A program made the translations under genes and the position numbers. From a virus: a DNA stretch of 64,000 bases. The stretch is from positions 104,636 through 168,635 of the IMG/VR virus record IMGVR_UViG_3300042385_001265. One strand, 5' to 3'. Under the pieces are notes generated by a model. It did not search any database. It was given only the letters and a program-made list of their open reading frames with translations, and was not told the origin of the DNA. Shown here piece after piece: positions 1-6,012 of this stretch (position 1 is the first letter of the stretch; each line of letters opens with the position of its first letter).

Positions 1-35
1 TTAAAAAAATAACTATATTAAAAAACAATTTTATT

Positions 36-323
36 ATGTATATCGATTCTAACAAACATGCGTATGGGCTAGGTGGGGCTCAAATTATAAGTGGGTCTAG
101 GCAATTAACAGTTAGTAATGTATATCGTTATAAGACGGTAACAGCTACAGTAACTGACCTTAAATTTAATGCTTCACAAATATCTGGTTCATTTGGTTTA
201 AATACAATACCAGCTGGAGTAGATGTATTCGGTAGTATAACTGAGATTACACAATCATCTGGTGTAGGTATTGCATATTATGGTATACCTGAATTTAATA
301 TAAATACTGGGCAATCGTATTAA
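36..323 (+). CDS. small protein of unknown function, probably virion-associated
   Basis: A 95-residue protein that I do not recognise. It is rich in Gly, Ser, Thr and Val with alternating hydrophobic residues, as in an all-beta protein, and has no signal peptide, membrane segment or cysteine. It contains SGS motifs (IISGS, QISGS) like those of the fibre proteins further on. It ends just before an intrinsic terminator and lies directly upstream of the scaffold/capsid operon, so a small structural or decoration role is possible. Bases 1-35 are A/T-rich, with a TAA at 10-12 that could end an upstream gene; nothing else can be supported there. Confidence 0.6.
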   Translation: MYIDSNKHAYGLGGAQIISGSRQLTVSNVYRYKTVTATVTDLKFNASQISGSFGLNTIPAGVDVFGSITEITQSSGVGIAYYGIPEFNINTGQSY

Positions 324-325
324 TA

Positions 326-350
326 AAAGGTGGTTTATCCATCTTTTTTT
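326..350 (+). terminator. intrinsic terminator after the first gene
   Basis: An 8-bp stem (AAAGGTGG 326-333 with CCATCTTT 339-346, one G-T wobble) has a 5-nt loop and runs into a T tract ending at 350. It begins 2 nt after the stop codon of the upstream gene. Confidence 0.75.
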
Positions 351-410
351 ATGTATTTTAAAAAAAACTAAAGAAAATTATACATTTTTTATCGTTTTCT
401 AAAAAATATG

Positions 411-420
411 TATATTTATC
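411..420 (+). promoter_or_regulatory. putative late promoter of the scaffold-capsid operon
   Basis: TATATTTATC differs in the last base from the TATATTTATA box seen before other late units. It lies 60 nt after a terminator and 142 nt upstream of the scaffold start, so it would give an unusually long leader. No TTTG -33 element is seen at the expected distance. Confidence 0.5.
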
Positions 421-429
421 TTTGTTAAT

Positions 430-525
430 AACCCATTCTTATGGGTTTATTGGTTAATGAATACTCACCTATATGTGTAGTTACCGAACAACCAATTCAA
501 AACCAACTACATTGAGGTTCCTCAA
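430..525 (+). promoter_or_regulatory. structured 5' leader with two hairpins upstream of the scaffold gene
   Basis: Two stem-loops lie in the roughly 140-nt leader. The first is a perfect 7-bp stem with a TCTT loop (AACCCAT 430-436, ATGGGTT 441-447), about where a transcript from the 411-420 box would begin. The second is TTGAG 512-516 with CTCAA 521-525 around a GTTC loop, 38 nt before the start codon. A 5'-terminal hairpin can protect mRNA from decay, and the second could tune scaffold translation; both roles are inferred. Confidence 0.35.
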
Positions 526-562
526 ATAACTTCAGAAAATTTTAAAAAACACGGTAAAAGAA

Positions 563-1585
563 ATGGCAAATTCAAAATTGTTAAAAGAAGCAATTGCTGA
601 TGCCAAGGCTGTAAGGGAAACCGCTATCGCTAACGCTAAAATCGCATTAGAGGAAGCTTTTACTCCACGTTTACAATCTATCCTATCAAGAAAGCTACAA
701 GCTGAAATGGAAGGTGAAGAGGAAGAAACTATGGAAGAAGAGATGGACTCAATGGATTTAGACATGGGTGATGACGAAGAACAAACTGCTATGGTAAGCA
801 ATGAAGAAGAAGCTACTGATGTTGTTGAAGAAGAGGAAACAGAAATGGACTCTGAAGAAGCAATGGAAGAAGCTGAAGGGTATGATGACCCGACTAACGC
901 TGATGACGCATCAATGTCTGAAGAAGATGAGATGGGTGAAGATGAGTTAGATTTAGAAGAAATCATCAGAGAACTTGAAATGGGTATGGACTCTGAAGAA
1001 GAGGAAGTAACTGAAGAAGAAGAAATGGAAATTGCTCCCGAAGAAGCTCCTGTAGCTGAAGAGGAAGAAATGGAAATGGGTTCTGAAGAAGAAGCTCCTG
1101 TATCTGAAGAAGAAGATGAAATCGACTTAGAGGAAATCCTTAGAGAAATGGGTTACGGGGATGATGAGGAAGTAACTGAAGGTGAAGAAGAAGTTGTTGA
1201 TAACTCTGCAGAATTAGAAGCAGAATTAGAAGAAGCTTATTCAGTAATCAAAAAATTACAATCTACAATCAACGAAGTAAACTTATTGAACGCAAAATTA
1301 CTTTACGCTAACAAATTGTTTAGAGGTTATAATTTAACTAACGAGCAAAAAGGTAAAGTTGTAGAAAATCTTGACAGAACAACTTCTGTTAGAGAAGTAA
1401 AATTAGTTTTCGCAACGTTATCAGAATCAATGAACTTTACAGGTACTGAAAGAAAAGCTAAAAGAGCAATCGCTGAAAGCGTAGCATCTAAGCCAACTCG
1501 TTCAACTGCACCTAAGAAAGAAATCATTTCTGAGAACACAAATCTAATGGCTGCAAGATTCAAAGAACTTGCAAACATTAAATAA
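563..1585 (+). CDS. prohead core scaffolding protein, gp22-like
   Basis: A 340-residue, extremely acidic protein placed directly before the major capsid protein, the position of the T4 core scaffold gp22. Residues 1-50 are a helical, Ala-rich segment. Residues 50-215 are dominated by Glu and Asp with repeated runs of E and Met-Glu. Residues 215-265 look like a coiled coil, and the C-terminal 45 residues are basic (RKAKRA, PTRSTAPKKE). Acidic helical scaffolds with a short basic end that touches the capsid shell are typical of T4-like phages. No enzymatic motif is visible, so a fused protease is unlikely. The start ATG has an A-rich upstream context, as is usual for Bacteroidota phages. It is co-transcribed with the capsid gene 38 nt downstream. 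The role is inferred from composition and position. Confidence 0.75.
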   Translation: MANSKLLKEAIADAKAVRETAIANAKIALEEAFTPRLQSILSRKLQAEMEGEEEETMEEEMDSMDLDMGDDEEQTAMVSNEEEATDVVEEEETEMDSEEAMEEAEGYDDPTNADDASMSEEDEMGEDELDLEEIIRELEMGMDSEEEEVTEEEEMEIAPEEAPVAEEEEMEMGSEEEAPVSEEEDEIDLEEILREMGYGDDEEVTEGEEEVVDNSAELEAELEEAYSVIKKLQSTINEVNLLNAKLLYANKLFRGYNLTNEQKGKVVENLDRTTSVREVKLVFATLSESMNFTGTERKAKRAIAESVASKPTRSTAPKKEIISENTNLMAARFKELANIK

Positions 1586-1623
1586 TTTATTTATTAACAA
1601 ACACATTAAAAAAGAAAAATAAA

Positions 1624-3264
1624 ATGGCAAATTTCGATTTATCTAAGTTAATGGAAGGAAAGAACCCACAATCGGTTATGTTGAACGAAACTCGTCAACT
1701 TAAATCAAAATGGGAAAAAACTGGACTTCTTGAAGGCTTAAAGACAAAAGACCAAAGTGCAATGGCTGTACTTTTGGAAAACCAAGCAAAACAATTGCTT
1801 GATGAAGCAACACAAACTGGTGTTGGTGCAAACTCTGAAGAGTGGAGCGGTGTAGCTTTACCTTTAGTAAGAAGAATCTTCGGTGAGATTGCTTCTAAAG
1901 AATTCGTTAGTGTACAACCTATGAACTTACCTTCTGGACTTGTATTCTATTTGGATTTCAAATATGGTACTGCTCAAGGTGGTAACCCAACTTTCTCTGG
2001 AAAATCACTTTTTGGTGGTAACGGACAAGATTCTGCTGCTGGTGCTGGTTTCGGTACTACTGCAGTAGCTGAAAATGGTTTATATGGTGAAGGTAGATTC
2101 GGATACACAGTAAATGATGTAACTGCATCTTTCGCTCACTCTGCAATCACTTATACTTCAGCATCTTGGGCTGATGTAGGATTTACATCTGAACTTTCTG
2201 CTTCTGTAGCAGCTGGACAAGTGCATAAAGCAACTTTCACAGCTCCAACAACAGCTGATTTAGATGGTGTACGTTCATTTAACGTAGCAAGTGGTTCACT
2301 TACTAACTTAAATCAATTCCACAAAGTATCTGGAGCTAACTTAGTAATGTTCGTATCAGCATCTGCTGGTTTACAAACTGCTAAAACTGCTGCACAAACT
2401 GTAGTATTAACTTACTCAGTTGTACCAAATGATTACTCTAGAGGTGATTTTGAAGATGGTAAAAACTCTGGTAAAAGAGCAGATACTGAAGGAACAATCG
2501 GAACTGATATCGATATTCCTGAGGTTGACTTAGAATTGAAATCAGAGGCTATCGTTGCTAAGACTCGTAAGTTGAAAGCAGTATGGACTCCTGAATTGGC
2601 GCAAGATTTGAACGCTTACCACTCAATTGACGCTGAAGCGGAATTAACTTCTATGTTATCTGATTATATCTCTTTAGAGATTGACTTAGAAATCTTAGAT
2701 ATGTTAAAATCAAACGCTTTAACTACTGAGTATTGGTCAGCAACTATTGGTGAAGAATACAATGCAGCATCAGGCGTATGGTCTGGAGCAGCAACTGGAA
2801 TGGCTTACCAAAAGAATACTTGGTTCCAAACTTTAGGTACTAAATTAAACAAAGTATCTAACAAAATTCACCAATTGACATTAAGAGGTGGAGCTAACTT
2901 CGTTGTTGCTTCTCCTGATGTATGTACTATCTTAGAATCGATTCCTGCATTTACAGTGAACGCTGATAAGGATTCTGCATCTTTCGCAGCTGGTGTAACG
3001 CAAGTTGGTGCTATCGCTAATAGATACACTGTTTACAAAAACCCTTACATGACTTCAAACGAAATCTTGTTAGGATTCAGAGGTTCAAACTTCTTGGAAA
3101 CTGGAGCTGTTTACGCACCATACGTTCCATTAATTATGACTCCTTTGGTGTATGACCCAACAAACTTTACTCCTCGTAGAGGTGTAATGACAAGATACGC
3201 TAAGAAAATGGTTCGTCCTGAGTACTACGGTCGTATTTTTGTTAAAGATTTAGCTTCTATTTAA
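1624..3264 (+). CDS. gp23: major capsid protein, T4 gp23-like
   Basis: A 546-residue protein close in length to T4 gp23 (521 aa) that forms the hexamers of the head. Around residues 79-115 it has the family signature: LPLVRRIFGEIASKEFVSVQ, then PMNLPSGLVFYLDF, then KYG. The C-terminal part carries PRRGVMTRYAKK, matching the conserved end of gp23-type proteins. The N-terminal 61 residues are charged and helical, like the T4 delta-domain that the prohead protease removes; a matching L-x-E cleavage site (LLDE then A) occurs at residues 58-62. It follows the scaffold gene and ends at a strong terminator, so scaffold and capsid form one operon. The family is confident; the exact mature N terminus is inferred. 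Confidence 0.93.
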   Translation: MANFDLSKLMEGKNPQSVMLNETRQLKSKWEKTGLLEGLKTKDQSAMAVLLENQAKQLLDEATQTGVGANSEEWSGVALPLVRRIFGEIASKEFVSVQPMNLPSGLVFYLDFKYGTAQGGNPTFSGKSLFGGNGQDSAAGAGFGTTAVAENGLYGEGRFGYTVNDVTASFAHSAITYTSASWADVGFTSELSASVAAGQVHKATFTAPTTADLDGVRSFNVASGSLTNLNQFHKVSGANLVMFVSASAGLQTAKTAAQTVVLTYSVVPNDYSRGDFEDGKNSGKRADTEGTIGTDIDIPEVDLELKSEAIVAKTRKLKAVWTPELAQDLNAYHSIDAEAELTSMLSDYISLEIDLEILDMLKSNALTTEYWSATIGEEYNAASGVWSGAATGMAYQKNTWFQTLGTKLNKVSNKIHQLTLRGGANFVVASPDVCTILESIPAFTVNADKDSASFAAGVTQVGAIANRYTVYKNPYMTSNEILLGFRGSNFLETGAVYAPYVPLIMTPLVYDPTNFTPRRGVMTRYAKKMVRPEYYGRIFVKDLASI

Positions 3265-3288
3265 TAGAAACTTAATTTTATAGAATTA

Positions 3289-3316
3289 GAGGGATAGGAA
3301 ACTATCCCTCTTTTTT
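3289..3316 (+). terminator. strong intrinsic terminator after the capsid gene
   Basis: A perfect 9-bp stem (GAGGGATAG 3289-3297, CTATCCCTC 3302-3310) has a GAAA tetraloop and six T residues. An almost identical hairpin occurs at 4771-4799. Confidence 0.92.
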
Positions 3317-3337
3317 ATGCGGTTTTGTTAAAACTCT

Positions 3338-3347
3338 TATACTTATA
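3338..3347 (+). promoter_or_regulatory. putative late promoter for the zinc-ribbon gene
   Basis: TATACTTATA, one base away from the recurring TATATTTATA box, sits 21 nt after the preceding terminator and 15 nt before the next start codon. Confidence 0.5.
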
Positions 3348-3362
3348 ATAAAGTAGAATTTT

Positions 3363-3566
3363 ATGGCTTTACCCTGCCCCGCATGTAAACAACCACTTGG
3401 TTTAACTTTACAATTTATTATAAAGCATCCAGTGATGGCATGCCCACATTGTGAAGTTATAATGGATTTTACTGTAAATGAAGAAATTAAAAAAAGTTTT
3501 ACGGAAGCAATTTCGGAAATAGATAAAATAAAAAAGAAATATAAGGGTATGGTTAAATTTTCATAA
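3363..3566 (+). CDS. small zinc-ribbon protein
   Basis: A 67-residue protein with two CPxC knuckles, C5-x2-C8 and C27-x2-C30, separated by 18 residues. This is a clear zinc ribbon. The C-terminal half (KK and IDKIKKKYKG) is basic and helical. It could be a DNA-, RNA- or protein-binding adaptor; nothing in the sequence says which. It has its own promoter-like box and sits between the capsid operon and two DUF2589-like genes, within a segment bracketed by duplicated terminators. Confidence 0.75.
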   Translation: MALPCPACKQPLGLTLQFIIKHPVMACPHCEVIMDFTVNEEIKKSFTEAISEIDKIKKKYKGMVKFS

Positions 3567-3591
3567 AGCTATTTGCTTTCAAAAAATACTA

Positions 3592-3601
3592 CATACTTAT
3601 A
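3592..3601 (+). promoter_or_regulatory. putative late promoter for the DUF2589-like pair
   Basis: CATACTTATA, a variant of the TATAYTTATA box, lies 45 nt upstream of the start at 3647. The match is weaker than others in the window. Confidence 0.4.
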
Positions 3602-3646
3602 AACAACTTTGGTTACGTTAAACTAATATAAAAAAAAATAAATTTT

Positions 3647-4249
3647 ATGGCATCAATCGCAGACCAGTTCGCAGGTCTTCCAATAGAAGAACTAATTGTT
3701 TCTCCTATTATTGGAATGGCTAAAGGGCAAGCAAAATTAAATGAAGTAACTTGGAAGTACATTTCTGAAGTTGCTTTCGTAAAAGATGAAAAGACAGGTA
3801 AAACATCTGCTCGTTCATTAGACGTAGAAATGAATCGTGTTGTTACTAACGCAGATACAGGTGAACAAGAAATACAAAAATTGTATAGTAAAGTTCCAAT
3901 GTTACCATTAGTACCACTACCATCATTGGCTATTACATCAGCGGACATCGAATTCGCTATGGAAGTTAAAACATCTGAAGCATCGAAGGATACATCAGCT
4001 AGTGAAAACAGCTATGAAATGTCTGCAGGTGGAAAATGGTGGGGAATGAGCTTTAACGCTAAAGTAGCAGGTAAAGTTTCAACCAACAAAGAAAACACTC
4101 GTTCAACTGATAACTCAGCAAAATACAATGTAAAAGTACATGCTGAGCAATTACCAGCAACTGAAGGTATGTTGAAATTATCTGATTACCTAACTCAAAT
4201 GTTAGAGCCATCGTTAATTCCATTCGGAGAAGGTACTGCAGCTAAGTAA
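3647..4249 (+). CDS. DUF2589-family protein
   Basis: A 200-residue protein. The opening MASIADQFAGLPIEELIVSP and the central VPMLPLVPLPSLAITSADIE followed by FAMEV fit the DUF2589 family as I recall it: an N-terminal amphipathic segment, then a beta-rich domain. The function of DUF2589 is unknown. Residues 110-165 are rich in Ser, Thr, Asn and Lys. No signal peptide or metal site is visible. It forms a pair with the next gene (26-nt gap), which shares the VP...I...IEF core. In this phage it lies among structural genes and behind a late-type promoter, so a virion or assembly role is possible. Confidence 0.72.
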   Translation: MASIADQFAGLPIEELIVSPIIGMAKGQAKLNEVTWKYISEVAFVKDEKTGKTSARSLDVEMNRVVTNADTGEQEIQKLYSKVPMLPLVPLPSLAITSADIEFAMEVKTSEASKDTSASENSYEMSAGGKWWGMSFNAKVAGKVSTNKENTRSTDNSAKYNVKVHAEQLPATEGMLKLSDYLTQMLEPSLIPFGEGTAAK

Positions 4250-4275
4250 TAATTAAACAATAAAGGTTATATATT

Positions 4276-4752
4276 ATGGCAAGATTAAATGTAGAGGAAC
4301 TAGTTGGCGGTCTGTTAGAGGCCGCCATGGTTTCTCAAGGTATAAGTGAAAGACAGCATATTAATGCTCTCCGAAACTATTTCAATGAAGATGGTACACC
4401 CAAAACTACTTCCTTTAATATAGGTGGTAGGGATATGATTGTTCCTCTTTATATTTTAGCAGACCACTCATCTATTGGGTTGGAAGAATTAGATATTGAG
4501 TTCTCTTGTAGACTTATATTTGGTGATGAAGAAAAGGAAGTTTCCAATCTTAAAAAATCTCTATTGGGGTTATTTAAGAAAAAGGGATACGAACACAATA
4601 TCAAAGGTATTGAGGTTGATTCCGGTTACAATCCAAGTGAAGCTGGTATGGCTAAGATTAAAGTAAAATTTAAGGCAGATGAAAAGCCGGAAGCGGTTAG
4701 TCGATTAATTGATGAATATATTAAAAATTTGGAAGACCCGAATCAAAAATAA
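4276..4752 (+). CDS. DUF2589-like protein, paralogue of its neighbour
   Basis: A 158-residue protein. Its segment MIVPLYILADHSSIGLEELD, continuing IEFSCRLIF, aligns with the VPMLPLVPLPSLAITSADIE core of the upstream gene. The C-terminal part (MAKIKVKFKADEKPEAVSRL) resembles the beta strand plus helix end of DUF2589-type proteins. It is shorter than its neighbour and lacks the Ser/Thr-rich insertion. Function is unknown. The gene ends at a terminator that is a near copy of the one after the capsid gene. Confidence 0.65.
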   Translation: MARLNVEELVGGLLEAAMVSQGISERQHINALRNYFNEDGTPKTTSFNIGGRDMIVPLYILADHSSIGLEELDIEFSCRLIFGDEEKEVSNLKKSLLGLFKKKGYEHNIKGIEVDSGYNPSEAGMAKIKVKFKADEKPEAVSRLIDEYIKNLEDPNQK

Positions 4753-4770
4753 AATTTTATTATAAAATCA

Positions 4771-4799
4771 GAGGGATAGGGAACTATTCCTCTTTTTTT
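4771..4799 (+). terminator. intrinsic terminator, near copy of the post-capsid terminator
   Basis: A 9-bp stem (GAGGGATAG 4771-4779, CTATTCCTC 4784-4792, one G-T wobble) has a GGAA loop and seven T residues, then ATGC as in the copy at 3289. Confidence 0.9.
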
Positions 4800-4828
4800 A
4801 TGCTTTTTTTTCCATTACTAAATTTTAC

Positions 4829-4838
4829 AATATTTATA
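4829..4838 (+). promoter_or_regulatory. putative late promoter of the first fibre operon
   Basis: AATATTTATA lies 29 nt after the terminator and 20 nt before the ATG at 4859. Confidence 0.5.
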
Positions 4839-4858
4839 AGTATTAAACATCAATTATA

Positions 4859-5242
4859 ATGGCAGCAGGAAGATACTCATTTGTAATAGAGCAAGGAGCA
4901 ACAACTAATTTTCAAATTGATTGGACCGATGAAAGTGGTTCGGCAATTGATTTGAGTGGTTATCATGCGAGAATGCAAATACGTCCGCACGTAGAGTCAA
5001 CAACAACATTGTTATCACTATCATCATCACTTTCGGATAGTTGTGGAACGGGTATTAATCTAAGTGGTTCAAATGGTATAACACCAATACAAAGTGGTTC
5101 AATAGGTATCTATATATCAGCATATTCATCATCTTTATTAGATTTTGGTGAAGCAGTTTATGATTTAGAAGTGGTTAAAGGGTGTGAAGTTACGAGATTA
5201 TTGGAAGGTAAAGTTAAATTATCTAAAAACGTAACGAGATAA
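4859..5242 (+). CDS. small virion protein with N-terminal fibre/baseplate-adaptor-type domain
   Basis: A 127-residue beta-rich protein. The pattern FVIEQGATTNFQIDW ... DLSGYHARMQIR ... AVYDLEVVKG ... RLLEGKVKLSKNVTR is a widespread phage structural domain, seen next to fibre genes in many tailed phages. It is usually a small adaptor whose function has not been proven. The next ORF starts 2 nt after the stop and continues a set of fibre genes, so the two are probably translated together. No catalytic motif is present. Confidence 0.65.
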   Translation: MAAGRYSFVIEQGATTNFQIDWTDESGSAIDLSGYHARMQIRPHVESTTTLLSLSSSLSDSCGTGINLSGSNGITPIQSGSIGIYISAYSSSLLDFGEAVYDLEVVKGCEVTRLLEGKVKLSKNVTR

Positions 5243-5243
5243 A

Positions 5244-6008
5244 ATGGCAATAAAAGTAACACAAAATTTAACAAAAGTAACTATATCATCGGTTGGTGTT
5301 CAAGGACCAAAAGGAGATTCTGCACAAGATAGTGATTTATCTTTCTTAGTAACAACATCTTCTTTTAATGATTATACAGCATCACAAGCCACATTAAATA
5401 ATAAATTTGCAATCACAGGTTCGAATACCTTTAGAGGTGAGCAAGTTATAAGTGGCTCAATCCTAATTAGTGGTTCATTAGTACCGGCAACTGGACAAGG
5501 AACATTCACATCTTCATTTAGTTTAGGTTCACCATCAAATGCTTGGAAAGACCTTTATATATCACAAGGTTCAATTATTTTCGTAGATGCGGTAACGCAA
5601 GAAACTTCATCATTTTCAATTGAGAATAATGCTGGTGGACAAAAGACTGTAAAATATACGGCAGCACTAACAGCATCGGCTTATTTAGGAGATGGTAGAC
5701 AACTAACAAATTTATCAGCAAATACAAATTGGAATAACACATACGATTCATATTTAATAAGAAAAACAGAACAATTAACTTTTTCGGGAGATTATATTTT
5801 AGAAAACGGATTTTTATTAATTGAAGGTGGTGATGAAGAAGTAGAATACTCCGCAAACAAATCATTCAAAAAAGAAGGAACACTATTTATAGGTGGAAAT
5901 CTATTACTTAAAGATAGTGTTATTGAAAATAATGGTAAGATAAGTGTGGGTGGAGAAGTTATATTAATAGGTAATTCATCAATAGACGGAACAGGAACAA
6001 TAATATAA
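5244..6008 (+). CDS. short tail-fibre-like protein
   Basis: A 254-residue protein with a modular fibre layout: an N-terminal strand-rich anchor, a short VGVQGPKGDS collagen-type start (residues 18-27), the SGSNTFRGEQVISGSILISG repeat, a YLGDGRQLTNL motif like the GDGSGLTNI modules of the giant fibres, and a C-terminal half with short periodic strands ending in ISVGGEVILIGNSSIDGTGT. This argues for a trimeric, beta-structured appendage piece. It lies between the adaptor-like gene and the solenoid gene and probably belongs to the same appendage. The receptor is unknown. Confidence 0.65.
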   Translation: MAIKVTQNLTKVTISSVGVQGPKGDSAQDSDLSFLVTTSSFNDYTASQATLNNKFAITGSNTFRGEQVISGSILISGSLVPATGQGTFTSSFSLGSPSNAWKDLYISQGSIIFVDAVTQETSSFSIENNAGGQKTVKYTAALTASAYLGDGRQLTNLSANTNWNNTYDSYLIRKTEQLTFSGDYILENGFLLIEGGDEEVEYSANKSFKKEGTLFIGGNLLLKDSVIENNGKISVGGEVILIGNSSIDGTGTII

Positions 6009-6012
6009 AAAT

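Noticed and set aside
532-966. A Ser-rich minus-strand ORF of 144 residues
   Set aside because: It is the antisense of Glu-rich scaffold codons (GAA/GAG give TTC/CTC-type and shifted Ser codons) and has no supporting signal.
3563-3582. AAAGC-TATTT-GCTTT inverted repeat after the zinc-ribbon gene as a terminator
   Set aside because: The stem is only 5 bp and is followed by A residues, not T.
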